Both the position numbers and the translations under genes were made by a program. 64,000 bases of DNA from Orbicella faveolata (Eukaryota > Cnidaria > Anthozoa > Scleractinia > Merulinidae): positions 2,081,158 through 2,145,157 of the forward strand of contig NW_018149472.1 in the NCBI RefSeq assembly GCF_002042975.1. The letters run 5' to 3'. The notes under the pieces are model-generated. The model was not told the DNA's origin. It saw nothing but the letters and a program-made list of their open reading frames with translations, and did not search any database. This document shows positions 33,001-44,709 of the stretch, piece after piece. Each line of letters starts with the position of its first letter. The first letter of the stretch is position 1.

Positions 33001-36000
33001 GTTTTCTAACGGGATTCCGTGATTTCTCTTCTCTTAGTACTGGCAGACAAAATGGCCGCTAGTTCTTCCTCAATCTTCTCAACCGTTCTTCGTGTGCATT
33101 CACAATAAACATTTTTTCGAACCACATTTCACAAAACTTCTTTCAGCAAAATTGAAACAGCTAAACCTCAAGAGGAAAATAATTAGTTTAATTTAATAGC
33201 ATGAACGTGCATGAACGATAAACAGTATATACATTGAAGAAGAATTTTTTCCAGTGGTTAAGGAAATCTGATAAACGCCACGCCCAGACCTTGGTTAGAT
33301 GGAATTACAAGGTGTCGTCTGAAGTAAGGGTCGTGATTCATAACGAAAAAGCGAGGAAATTATAGTTACCCAGCCATACAACGTGAACTATAGCACAGCC
33401 AGTACAAGGGAAATCATTCTTCCCATTGTTCGTAAATATGATAAAATAATACCTTCAACCAGCTTCTTCAGAGCTTTTAAAGTTCCGCCTTTGCAATTCA
33501 GTTATCTTTTCCCATGGCGAGCTAAACCCTTTTTCTTTTAGTCGTAGACCGCGCAGAAAAATTGTGAACTGAACAGCTTTACCGTGCTGATCACGAACCA
33601 AGAGGCACAAGAAATACTCAAACAGTTGACGCGTCCTGGCGTGTCTTTTATTCAGGGATTTAACCTTGGAAGGGCGATCTAAAGTACCTTGAAGTCAAAA
33701 CCATATTTTACGTCGGCTGCACGTCACATTTCTTGACCTAGAAGACAAATATTTTATATTCATAGGAAGAGCTGAAAGTGTCAGGCTGTCAAGCCATTAT
33801 TGAATTTCACAAATAGCGTGTCTAAATCTTGTTGAGGATTTACCTCCAAGCGGAAGGATTTCTTGTGTTTAAATTTCTTTTCATTTAGGAAGTGTAGTGC
33901 CGAACGTTTTTCGTTAACGATATGGGATTGCTTGTTCTTCAATCATAACGTTAATTTTCTTCCCTAACTGCACACTAAAATAATTGTGCTGTTAATCACT
34001 AAAGAGTATCTTAAAATAATCGAAGTTGTGGGCTTTTGGTCTCTTAAAATTCTGTTTAAAATGTTTTTGTTTTTTTTTTTGAAAAATGTTTTGTTTTTTT
34101 CTTTCTGCTCCACCTTCCGTGAATAAACACCGCTCGAGTGCAAGTTTGTTTAGCAGATATGGAGCCGATAAAAGCCAAGATCCTTTTAGTGGAGAAATTA
34201 AAACAAAGACAGTCAATATGGATATTGAAGGTTAAAGATAGCAATGAAATGATAAATCATTTGCCGGACAGTTGTGCGGTCTCGTAATTCTATATCAATT
34301 AATAACATTGCGTGCGCAGTTCAGTGAAAAACTAACTTTTTATCAGTAATTAATTTTCTCGCCTTTGGAAACAGTGATTTGTGTTAAGTTCTCTTTTTTT
34401 GTCTTTTTGCTTTGAATATTCCTTGAGTCTAAAAACTCTTTAGGAAGCTTTGAAGTTTTTAATCGCCTACCGCAAAGTGAGCTTTATCTATTTATTTACT
34501 TTCCTATTGCTATCTAGAAAAATACGTCGTTTCGTGTTTCGCGCATGCCAACCGAAAGTTAAAGCGATTGATTTATGATTTCAGTTGGACGGCAGCCGCA
34601 ACGCTAGCTGGCAGCAGACTGAACGTCTCCTACAATTCAACGTATGCTTTTCACATGATCTCGTATAACTCATGGTGTAAATACCTGTGAAGTAAGATAA
34701 ATCAATCTCGTGCAGTTCACTACTGTGTTCAACAAGACAGTTTTCTAACGAGTATAAACTTCGCGTGGATACCGTAACAATTAAACAACGATTTCAAGCG
34801 GGTAAAGTACTCAAGAAGGTGCGAAGACACGCAAATTTTCCTCTGAACAGGTAAATCTCCTTGTCTTTTCTCACGCATTTTCTTTGGTTCAATTATACAG
34901 TTGTCTTGACAATTATCTTTTACTGTACACTGTGGTTTTCCGCTCTTTTAGCACAATGGTCTGTCGGCGAAACCTTGTGATTTAATTAGAACGTTAATTA
35001 TGTGATGTTCCCTTCAGATTTTATTGGACTTGATTTCCGTATGTTTAAAAACTAATTTTGTACCTTTTACCGTTGCGACATGCTATTTAGCAAACTGGAG
35101 AACATCATGTATAGAGTTGATATCTCAGTGTAGCTTTGAAAGGCACTCGGAAGACAGGCCCTCCGTGCTGTGCCTATTCAACCTTGTTTTATGTTTTTAC
35201 TCTAGACATCATTCAGTCTGTGTTTAAACCGCTGCACTTTTACTACATCAGAAGCAACATTATTTGACAGCGTAAAGCCATGAATTTTCCTTGATAGTGT
35301 AAGAAACACGTAAAGAAAATAACTACACTTTAAAAATTCAGCTCTGTTCACGACATCGACGATATACCGAGTTTGTGATATCAGGAATTCAGTGTGTATC
35401 CTCAATAAAGCGTCTCCTGCCAAACGTTTCTTCAGTCTGTCGTGTTGAATCAGCACGGTTTCTAAATACTGGAACTTTCCTTCGTTAGGCTTCAGTTCGA
35501 CTTGCCTCATGCATCATGTAATGCTTTGAGTATAGGAAATACGAAAAGTAAAGTTAACTTTAGTTTAAAAAGAAAGACTCCTTCTCACGGAGACGCTCAA
35601 ACTCTCCATGATGTGCATTGTATCTCACACTTGCTTTAAGCCAGCCATCGCGGAGTGTTAGAAAATTAAAGAACACAACCGCACAGAAAGGAAAGTTATG
35701 AAAGTTAAATATCTGTATCAAAATAAACTCGGTTTATTCTACTTCAGCTTAAGCACATCAGGGCGAAAAGAGTCAGTTTTAAAATCTTTTTTATTGGCAA
35801 CAGCAAGCCATGAATGTGAAAGAATGATCAAATCCAGATTAAGTTGCACTCTCCCCTGAGGCTACCAAAGTACGTACGATCGTGCAGTTTCAATTCCTGA
35901 GTCGAACAGAATTGACCTTGTAAAACCGAATACAATGGAAACTTGAAACGACAAATCCGTAGATTAAAATTGGAAAAGTTTAGCGCACGCTCTTCAGTCA

Positions 36001-38091
36001 TAACTTGGAAGTCAAGGAGGTATAAGCTACTTCTTCAATTCGCTTTTCGTCATTTTAGAAAAAGTTGGTAACTCCTTCCTATAAACGAACCAATATTGCT
36101 TGTGTCTCGTATAAAGGTGCCGAGTAACTTCGTGCGAAAACACCGAAGAAAATTCATGGACTTGCAGCCCTTAAAAACTCAGCGCACAGATCGAGAGAAG
36201 CACATTCAATGGTTTTGTTTAAGTCTCTGTTCAAAGTTCGGTTCTAAAAATATCACATAACTGTTTCAAACAGTGAAACTTCCTCCTTTGAACACCCGTA
36301 CATCACAAGTTTCTTGGAAAATCTCATTTTAGTCTAATGTGCCTCCCAAACTGTACATCAAACCGAGTGTTATAATTGTCAGCTAAAACTAATATCTCCA
36401 TCCCGATCCCTATATTCGCTATCCAAAATGGCTAACACTTTAAAACACCTTTGACAAACTCTTTTGATATTTCAGAGTTGCAATGTGCTGGACCTTGGAT
36501 GACCGACGTGCACAACGGACGATTCGGCAAGATGAAAGTTAAAATTTTCGAATGTCTTCATATTCGCAAAAGGTATGGTTAATGGTGATTCGTAAGTTTT
36601 AGTCAGATCCCCACTAGACCTGTTAAAATGTGCTAATCATAATTTTTACTGCTTACAAGACCTACTTATGAGCGTAGGTACATCAGTTATCTATACTTCT
36701 TTGTTATCTTCTGCATTTAACAAACAGCAAAGTTGCCAGATAAGAAAGGCCAGATTTAAACGAGGGCAAAACAGAAATCCAGACTTGCAACAGTCTCAGT
36801 AAAACTAGAAAGATATCAAGCTGCTTTTCAAGATGCTTCAATCGAGATATGATTTGAAAAAAACGTTTTCATTTCTCACTTTGCAATGTCCACCATGTCG
36901 TTGGTGGCGACTGACTGAATGCTTGGGTGTTTCGACAGAATGTTCCGCTGATCCGTGTCCACTTTGTATTCCTTTGGATTTTTGTTTCTCGTAGTTTAAT
37001 TCACACTGCTAAGTTTACAGATAGAAACATTTAACAGTAGAGCACCTACAGACATCGAGCGGTAAAGGGGCTTTTTCGACACAAATGCAACTTAGTTCGA
37101 TTGGCAAGTCTGAGAAATGATAGTAAGGAATCTTCGAAGAGCAAGGCTCTTAAACGATAAAAAACTGAAACGATTAGAAAACTGGTTACAAATACCTTCG
37201 TGATGTTCGAGGTGATTTGGCTGCCTCTAGTTTGTTTCATTCACCGGGAGACGCTCCTAACATTGTTATAACAGTGATCAACCTTTCAATGAACGTAAAG
37301 AGATTATCCAAAGTTTTTTGCTTTTAGAAACATTTTCAAGGTTGAAAGTCAACGAAAACTTTACAAATGACAAATTCTAAGTAAAATGGAGGGGCGTTTC
37401 TTCAAATGGTGTCCCGGGGCGTCATTTCACGCCAGGACACGTAAGAGAAACGGAATGTTGGCACATAATCCGCTTTTGGCGTCCGACAGTCGACGCAAAC
37501 AAGGCGTGAAAAGCAGGGATTGTCACCTCTATCCACTCAAGACTTCCCATGAAACATGGAACCGTATTTCCTGATCATTGTCAATACCACAAATATTCGT
37601 TCTGTCAAGCTGTGTGATTAGTGGCATGCAGCATGCTTGTCGAAATGAAAATTGAGTGTTAAGTTCAAGGACTAACACGTGATTATCCACCAGGCATGAC
37701 TTCGGTTCCAGTGCTTCAGTCCCTCCGGCTCGGTTAATTTAAAACGATTAGGCATGGACACAAATCACATGCCTTTTCCCGCCACAGCAGCAAAAATGAC
37801 CCTCTCTTGCTTTTGATCTCAGAACTTTTACTGGAAGACTTCTGTCTTTTATTTCTTTCCACCACTTCATAAACAATAACGGAATTTTGTCTCAACCATT
37901 TATATGGTAATGATATCGAAATAACTTGACATTTCTATCTCATTGACATTAGAGTTTTCAATGAATCTTTACTCAGCATTCAACTAAAAGTATCGAACCA
38001 TTTTGGGTTCCTTGTCTGTACCACTGCTAACTTTTTTCAATTTGATTCTTTTATTTTTGTCGGTTTAATGTATCAGCTGAGAAATAAAATG
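30031..38091. other. 8 kb gene-free, repeat-poor region
   Basis: Beyond the 3' UTR of the homeobox gene no coding exon, RNA gene or transposon with clear ends was recognised. Open frames are short and of low-complexity composition. The near absence of MITEs contrasts with both flanks. Confidence 0.45.
30314..30319 (+). promoter_or_regulatory. Candidate polyadenylation signal
   Basis: AATAAA about 285 bases after the stop codon of the homeobox gene; a further one lies near 30760. Position-based inference. Confidence 0.4.
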
Positions 38092-38140
38092 GGGCCGCCT
38101 GGGTGAAAACCAGGAATCCTAACCGCTAGACCATATGGGA
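38092..38140 (-). pseudogene. tRNA-Glu 5' part (truncated)
   Basis: Matches the 5' part of the gene family (acceptor, D arm, anticodon arm with UUC, variable loop) and stops at the start of the T arm. The left flank is unrelated. Not functional as it stands. Confidence 0.85.
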
Positions 38141-38480
38141 CTACTCGAAAAGAAAAGAAAAGCAACAAATAGAATCTTTAATCTTTAATCTTTAATCATT
38201 ATTTATACACGGTAAAAACATCAGGTAGAAAAAAAATACATAATAATGACTAAAAATCCAAATCCTAACACTATATTAACTTACAATAGAGCACTTCGGT
38301 CAAGAATACCCTTGCATTAGAGCACTTCGGTCTGCCGGGAGTCTAGTCTATTGTGGTGTCTGTCTATCAACTATTAGCTAAAAAATCTAGTTTTAAATCT
38401 CCATAATTTTTCTTGTTTTACTTCAATTGTACTGATCTCTCATTCCTTTCTTCTCTTCGTTGTCTATGTTGAATTGTTGT

Positions 38481-38525
38481 CTGGTTTTCACCCAGGCGGC
38501 CCGGGTTCGACTCCCGGTATGGGAA
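38481..38525 (+). pseudogene. tRNA-Glu 3' part (truncated)
   Basis: Begins at the anticodon stem (CTGGTTTTCACCCAGG) and runs to the 3' end with an intact B box. The 5' acceptor and D arm are missing. It faces away from the 5' fragment at 38092-38140 across a spacer-A-like segment. Confidence 0.85.
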
Positions 38526-38651
38526 TAACTTTTCTTTTACGGTTTTTCAAACTCGGCGACAGCTCGGCCAACCTTTAAAGCTAAACCTGGTAAATGACTA
38601 AATAAAATGGCTAGCTTTTAGCTCTAATTAACCGAGCAGGAGGTCTGTATG

Positions 38652-38846
38652 GGAGAATCTAGCCTGTTCCAGGCTCTCGGTAGTTGGGGGCGAGCGAAAA
38701 AAAAAAAGGCGAACGAGAAAAAAAAACACCGAGGAAGGACTGTCCCTTCTCTTCCTTGCCTAAACCCCCTCGTTTTTTCTCTCGCTCGCCCTCTATTTTT
38801 CGCTCGTCCCCAACTACCGAGAGCCTGGAACAGGCTAGGGAGAATC
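38652..38846. repeat. Fold-back MITE with 9-base target duplication (Mutator-type length)
   Basis: GGGAGAATC is present at 38651-38659 and again at 38838-38846. Between them, ends TAGCCTGTTCCAGGCTCTCG and its complement pair over about 50 bases. A-rich and T-rich CTCGC-containing inner arms also pair. The 9-base duplication fits Mutator-like elements; 8 bases (hAT) is also possible if one base is chance. Confidence 0.75.
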
Positions 38847-39030
38847 TTGACATTCTCCCATACTGACCGACTAAGTTCGGTTTATAAGATGTTGATTATA
38901 TGGCGCAAACAAGAACAATTTAATTCATTTAATGTAACTGGTTTGTACTAAATGACATTTTGCTTGCGAGCGGCGATGAGCTGAATTTAATTCTGCTAAG
39001 GTTTGCTCGTCCTCTTTACTTTCTTTTCTC

Positions 39031-39260
39031 AACAGGCTTTTCGGCACTTCCATAAGCAAATATTGTTAGCTGAAAATATTCAATGATTTTGCATTTTAGT
39101 TTGCAACTTTTTCACTGCAAAACATTATCGGTCTAGATAGATGCCGGTCTATAGATGGGAAAATCTAGACCGCTTTCAATATCGATTTCAGCCAATCAAA
39201 TTGGTGAATTTGGTAGTCCCCAGTCCTTGTGAGAAAGAGTCATATAATAATGCAAAATAA
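39031..39260. repeat. Segmental duplicate of 44442-44670
   Basis: Both segments begin AACAGGCTTTTCGGCACTT and run through GCAAAACATTA.CGGT.TAGAT and CAGCCAATCAAATTGGTGAA with few differences. Each precedes a minus-strand tRNA-Glu copy, showing that the blocks arose by a larger duplication. Confidence 0.85.
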
Positions 39261-39274
39261 GAATTATATATATT

Positions 39275-39346
39275 TTCCCATACCGGGAGTCGAACCCGGG
39301 CCGCCTGGGTGAAAACAAGGAATCCTAACCGCTAGACCATATGGGA
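39275..39346 (-). tRNA. trnE-UUC: tRNA-Glu(UUC), one stem mismatch
   Basis: Full-length 72 bases, anticodon UUC, A and B boxes intact. A single change puts U opposite C in the anticodon stem (position 30-40 mismatch), so folding is probably weakened. Confidence 0.7.
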
Positions 39347-39575
39347 TACCATAGGGATTGTGAAATTGTGAACACAGATAACCAAGAAAGCAAGTGTAAG
39401 GGAGATGGGTGAAGAATGGCTGAAGAAAATAACAAATACGAAAACTTATGAAAATATAAAAAAAAACAACTAGAATTTTTGGATGATAATAGACACCACA
39501 ATAAACTACCCTCAAGAATGAAGTGCTTTAGTGCAAGGCTGCTATAATTGTTGCTATTCTTTTCTTTTCGTGGTA

Positions 39576-39647
39576 TCCCATATGGTCTAGCAGTTAGGAT
39601 TCCTGGTTTTCACCCAGGCGGCCCGGGTTCGACTCCCGGTATAGGAA
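39576..39647 (+). pseudogene. tRNA-Glu(UUC), altered D loop and acceptor
   Basis: Full length, but the conserved D-loop GG is changed (AGCAGTT) and the acceptor 3' strand reads TATAGGA, which leaves a mismatch with TCCCATA. Likely decayed. Confidence 0.7.
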
Positions 39648-39990
39648 TTAGCAATTTTTTGTGCTGCAAGTGACATGGTCGGATGTTTTATTCTGAGATT
39701 GAGCGAAGACAGTTAACAGTGGTGCTTAAAAGAAATATAAAAGACTTCGAAATTTTTAGTTGAATTCTGTGTTCTGAGTAATAACTAGTTGAATATTTGA
39801 AGATGAGTGAAATGGAGATCCTAAGTTATTTTACTAACCTTACCACATGAATGGTTGAGAAAAATTTCAACCGATTACTTTCTTCTGAAACCGAATCTTA
39901 TCACGTCAGGAAGTTCTCGCCAGAATAGTTGGTGAAAAAGAAGCTCTTACTGGGATAGATTCAACTTAACTAGCCTCAGTGATTGTTAAA

Positions 39991-40018
39991 AAATAATAAT
40001 AATAATAATAATAATAAA
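39991..40018. repeat. (AAT)n microsatellite in spacer B
   Basis: About nine AAT units; the other spacer B copies have only a short A/T run here. Confidence 0.9.
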
Positions 40019-40060
40019 GTAAGAAAAACACCTGCAAAGTTTGTACACTTAAATGGTAAA

Positions 40061-40099
40061 TTCCCATACCGGGAGTCGAACCCGGGCCGCCTGGGTGAA
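40061..40099 (-). pseudogene. tRNA-Glu 3' part (truncated)
   Basis: Acceptor 3' strand, T arm and part of the anticodon arm match the consensus; the sequence then jumps into spacer A text (ACATAAATATAAAG). The 5' half is deleted. Confidence 0.85.
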
Positions 40100-40478
40100 C
40101 ATAAATATAAAGAAAAGAAAGCCGAGGGAGATCACTGGATACATGTATCAAGAAAATAGCAAAAAAGAAAAAAATGATGAAGATGTCAAACTACTCTGTC
40201 CAGAGACGTTTAATTGTTTTCGTAAGTGTCATTTTACTTCTTTTCTTTTCTTCGCGTTTTGACTCGTTCATATACCACGCACCGGATTAACATTTTACTA
40301 AACATGCGATCTCGATGATCTCAAGACAAAATAGACGGCCTGTGAACAGAATAATCTCAAACTATACCTTTTAGACAATAATAGACACAGATAAACACCA
40401 CAATAAACTGCCCTCCAGCACGGAAATACTCCTGTGCAAGGCTACTCTATTTGCTGCTATTGTTTTCTTATCGAGTAG

Positions 40479-40550
40479 TCCCATATGGTCTAGCGTTTAG
40501 TATTCCTCGTTTTCACCCAGGCGGCCCGGGTTCGACTTCCGGTATGGGAA
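40479..40550 (+). pseudogene. tRNA-Glu(UUC), decayed
   Basis: Full length with at least four changes: D loop (AGCGTTT), base after the D arm, anticodon stem (CCTCG) and T loop (TTCGACTTCC). Unlikely to be charged normally. Confidence 0.75.
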
Positions 40551-40951
40551 TTAGCAATTTTTTGTGCTGCAAGTGACATGGTCGGATGTTTTATTCTGAG
40601 ACTGAGCGACGACAGTTAACAGAGGTTCTTGAAAGAAATTTGAGATGCTTCGAAATTTTTAGTTGAATTCTGTGCTCTGGGTAAAGACTAGTTGAATATT
40701 TGAAGGTGAGTGAATTGGAGATCCTAAGTTATTTTGCTAACCTTACCACATTAATTGTTCAGAACAATTTCAATCGATTACTACTGTACTTTCTTCTGAA
40801 ACTGAATGGTAGCGAGTTAAGAAGTTCTTGTAGTAGAGTTTTTGAAAAAGAAGATCTCACTCGGATAGATTCAAGTTAACCAGCCTTAGTGCTTGATAAA
40901 AAAAAGGAAATAAGAATAACACCTGCAAAGTTTGTACACTTAAAATGTGTA

Positions 40952-41023
40952 TTCCCATACCGGGAGTCGAACCCGGGCCGCCTGGGTGAAAACCAGGAAT
41001 CCTAACCGCTAGACCATATGGGA
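40952..41023 (-). tRNA. trnE-UUC: tRNA-Glu(UUC), intact
   Basis: Matches the family consensus: 7-base-pair acceptor TCCCATA/TATGGGA, anticodon loop TTTTCAC (UUC), A box TGGTCTAGCGG, B box GGTTCGACTCC. A TTTT Pol III stop lies 7-8 bases past the 3' end. Confidence 0.93.
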
Positions 41024-41240
41024 TTCCACGAATGGACTATTTAAAATAAGTTAGCAAATATAAATAACCTAGAGAGGAAAGGTAACTGAGATCAGTGGAT
41101 GCATGCATGAAAAAAATAACAAATTAAAAAAAATTGTAAAGATTTCAAACTAGAATTTTTGGATAATAATTGGCTCTCCAGTACGAAGTGCTCTAGTGCA
41201 AGGCTACTCTGATTGTTGCTGTTTATTTCTTTTCGCGGTA

Positions 41241-41311
41241 TCCCATATGTCTAGCGGTCAGGATTCCTGGTTTTTACCCAGGCGGTCCGGGTTCGACTCC
41301 CGGTTTGGGAA
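41241..41311 (+). pseudogene. tRNA-Glu(UUC), decayed
   Basis: One base is missing in the A box region (CATATGTCTAG). Other changes lie in the D loop, the anticodon loop (TTTTTAC) and the acceptor (TTTGGGA). Confidence 0.75.
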
Positions 41312-41743
41312 TCGGAAATGTTTTTTTGTGCTTCAAGTGACATGATCGGATGTTTTATTCTGAGTCTGAGCGAATACACAGTTAACAGAGGTGCTTAAAA
41401 GAAATATGAAATGCTTCGAAATTTTTAGTTGAATTCTGTGCTCTGCGCAACTGTACTAGTTGAATATTTGAAGCTGAGTGAAACGGAGATCTATAGATCC
41501 CAAGTTATTTTACTTATGGTTATAGTAATAGGGCTGTTAATTATCACATGAATGGTTGAGAAAAATTTCAATCGATTACTGCTGTACTTTCTTCCGAAGC
41601 TGAATCGTAACACGTGAAGAAGTTCTCGTAGCAGAGTCGTTGAAAAAGAAGCTCTCACTCTGATGGATTCAACTTAACTAGCCTTGGTGCTTGATAAAAA
41701 AATATAAAAACTCCTGCAAAGTTTGTACACCCAAAAGCATGTC

Positions 41744-41815
41744 TTCCCATACCGGGAGTCGAACCCGGGCCGCCTGGGTGAAAACCAGGAATCCTAACCG
41801 CTAGACCATATGGGA
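41744..41815 (-). tRNA. trnE-UUC: tRNA-Glu(UUC), intact
   Basis: Consensus sequence with all stems paired. TTTT follows about 9 bases after the 3' end. It is the last copy of block 1; the flanking spacer A breaks off within about 90 bases. Confidence 0.93.
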
Positions 41816-42131
41816 TTCCATGGAGAAAGGCACAATAAATTAGTGGACATAAATACGAAAAGAAGAAAGTTAAGGGAGATCATTCCGACGCAGTGGGATG
41901 CAACAAAATAATATTATGAAATTGAAATATAAAGTTTGATGATTAAAACTGTTTTTAACAAATTCATTTTCTCAGAAACCGCGCAAACCACTGCTCGGTC
42001 TTTAAAGTGAATCAACTCAGGATCGACTTGGAAGGGAATAGCGGTGTGTTTCTATGTCGGGTTTGGACAGAGCGCGGGCCAGAGCAAATTTGGGAAGAAA
42101 CACTTTTACTATTAGCCAAGGCTTACCTGCA

Positions 42132-42320
42132 AGGCTGGTTTTCACTGGCGCATAAGTATAAGCGTAAGCAAAATACACAGACCTAACTAGTATTATGTTC
42201 ATAATTAGGGTCTTTTGTTTAGATAATTTCTAAACAAAAGCTAAAAGGCGCTGGTTATCAGCACTTTTCCTGCGTCTGAGTAGTGTTGCTTAACGCAAAT
42301 GCGCTGGTGAAAACCAGCCT
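42132..42320. repeat. MITE with AGGCTGGTTTTCAC ends
   Basis: Inverted ends AGGCTGGTTTTCACTGGCGCA and TGCGCTGGTGAAAACCAGCCT pair with one mismatch. No ORF. A truncated relative lies at 14962-15010. Confidence 0.75.
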
Positions 42321-42956
42321 CAGGTTCCGCCAGTAACCGGCAGCTTTATGCAGGGGGTATGGAGACGAGGCAGTACTCCTGCGAATTCTTTTCGTTTCAG
42401 ACGAAGAACGACACAATCCACGCTATTTTTGTTTTCCACAGAAGAGCGCTTTGTAACAAATTTAAGCAAGCCACGAGTTTTCAGCTGCTTGGGTTGGTAA
42501 AAGTTTTAAATTTTTGAATCATTTTCGCGTTACGGAAGACGATTGTAAACTGGAGTTTTTCACGAAACATTACTTATTTCCAAGAGCGTCAGGCCTCGTC
42601 AGGCCTCGCCTGTCATCTCTACGGCGCATGCTCTTGGCCTCGTGTTCGTGCAGTTTCAACGTTCATTAATGTTTGAATAGACTTTTCTGCGTTACGTAAT
42701 CCTTTTGTGTTAGATTTGTATTCGCACGTTTTTCGCATATATTAGTTCAGAACTTGGCCTTTTTTCGTTCGCTTAAATAAGTTTTAATTTTAATCCTCGG
42801 CGTGTACTGTAGGGATCGGAAATCGAGGCATCGTTTTAAAGTTTGGTTCCTGTAATCGTGTGATCGAATTAATGTTTATCTGGTAAACACAGACAAATCC
42901 AGTTTAAATCCCTAATATGAAACAAAATGGCGGCTCGTGATGTTTAAGTTGCCGGA

Positions 42957-43275
42957 AACGCCGACTCCTCGGATCGCCAGGTTTCGACTCATTCTCCCGG
43001 CGTCGCCATTGCCATTATCAAATTACGGTTTTTGTTGATTAAACCTTATATCATCAACAACAACAATTCACTCATACAAGGCGAAAAATTCATATTTATT
43101 TTTTCCCCGCATGCAACGCCGACTCTTCGGATCGCCAGGTTTCGACTCATTCGATTCTCCCGGCGTCGCCATTGCCATTATCAAATTACGGTTTTCGTTG
43201 ATTACAACCTATATCATCAACAGCAACACTTCATTCACACAACGCGAAAAATTCATATTTATTTTTTCCTACCAT
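42957..43275. repeat. Two-copy tandem duplication, period about 158
   Basis: Copy 1 42957-43114 and copy 2 43115-43275 share AACGCCGACTC(C/T)TCGG, CCCGGCGTCGCCATTGCC and AAATTCATATTTATTTTTTCC with about 90% identity. Overlapping open frames with similar amino-acid text are a by-product. Confidence 0.85.
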
Positions 43276-44234
43276 GCAACAGTTACAAATTCACAGCAGA
43301 TCAGACGTGATGTAACACTAATCCTCGACTGACTCACAGCCGTGTCAAGATCAGTTTGTAGGCAGAACTATTTCATAAGCCACTATCGTTTATCCCAAGA
43401 AAAACAGCCTAATAGAGCTGTCTATAGGATGGATATTAAGTATCTTATAATATGGATTTGGGGGGAGGGGCCGGGAACTACCGACTAATCCCTGAAATTG
43501 GTTTAATCTAAAAAAAATAGAACCTCATCCTCTGTTGTTTACCTTCTTTATATTAACATTAGTTTAGCCGTCGGTGAACGGGCCGAGAGTTTGTTGAAAA
43601 TTATAAAAATCTACTCCACGAATTACCTAATAGAACAGCTAACTTCAAAAACTTCTTAAACTGGATGTAACCGAGCATGATCACTTAAATTTCAAAGGGA
43701 TACAAAATACAAGCACTCTTTTAAGAATATTAAAGAGTTAAAAATCTTGTATCACTAGCTCGGTAAGATTATAAAGTGATGTCTGAGCCGGACAGGGATT
43801 TCTAAGACTTGTCTGAAACTGGAAGATTACCCAGCCTGAATTATTTACCTGTATGTTACAATACAACAAACCTGGAAGGACATCGCTTGTAAAATAGCTT
43901 TCATACTCTCTAATCTTCTCGCTAATTCTAAATGTAAGTCCAAGAAGTTTCGGCGTTAAAAAAAACATTGTAATAGCTCGAGCAATGTCCTCCGCCGAGG
44001 CTAGAAAAGAATTTGAAAAACGTACGTACGAATTAAAAGATATCTCGTCCTAGATATTCTTTCGACACTCTGTGAAAAAAAAAACCTTAAAACTGTTTAA
44101 ACAAAACCCTGTAAATTAGCACTGCAGAATATATTTCGCTGAAACTAGTCTCATCAGCTGTACGTCATATTGGATTTCGTAAATCCATGCAATATAACAC
44201 CTGCAAAGTATGTACATTTTAAGAAAAAATTGTA

Positions 44235-44306
44235 TTCCCATACCGGGAGTCGAACCCGGGTCGCGTGGGTGAAAACCAGGAATCCTAACCGCTAGACCAT
44301 ATGCGA
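44235..44306 (-). pseudogene. tRNA-Glu(UUC), decayed
   Basis: Full length. The acceptor 5' strand reads TCGCATA and the variable region has C-to-G and G-to-A changes (CACGCGACCC). The acceptor pair at position 3 is broken. Confidence 0.7.
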
Positions 44307-44709
44307 CAACTGGAAACTGTTCCATCTGCAGCAAAAATAATACCCTTGTACTAGAACACTTCGGTCTGCCGGGAGTCTAGTTTATTGTGGTGACTCAGTC
44401 TGTCTATCAACTATTAACTAAAAACTCTAATCTTAAAATCTTCAACAGGCTTTTCGGCACTTGCATAAACAAATATTGTTAGATTAAAATATTTAGTGAT
44501 TTTGCATTTTAGTTTGCAACTTTTTCACTGCAAAACATTACCGGTTTAGATAGATGCCGATCTAGATGGAAAAATCTAGACCGCTTTCAATATCGATTTC
44601 AGCCAATCAAATTGGTGAATTTGTGCAGTTCCAAGTCCTTGTGAAACAGAGTCATATAATAATGCAAAAGAAAAATACCGGGAAAAACATATCGACTCCC
44701 ATTAACTAA

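Larger units (their letters stand above)
38092..41815. repeat. tRNA-Glu amplification, block 1
   Basis: Nine tRNA-Glu copies or parts alternate in orientation. Divergent pairs are separated by a roughly 220-390-base spacer A. Convergent pairs are separated by a roughly 400-430-base spacer B that always begins GCAATTTTTTGTGC.GCAAGTGACATG and ends near CTGCAAAGTTTGTACAC. Like-oriented copies recur at 760-900 bases, so the repeat unit is a two-tRNA module of about 0.8-0.9 kb. Confidence 0.9.
41816..44234. other. 2.4 kb between tRNA blocks
   Basis: Contains a MITE (42132-42320) and a tandem duplication (42957-43275). No gene recognised in the rest. Confidence 0.55.

Noticed and set aside
38160-38200. 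TCTTTAA repeats as a satellite
   Set aside because: Only about three units; part of spacer A.
43032-43332. Two overlapping open frames with repeated similar text
   Set aside because: Caused by the 158-base tandem duplication.
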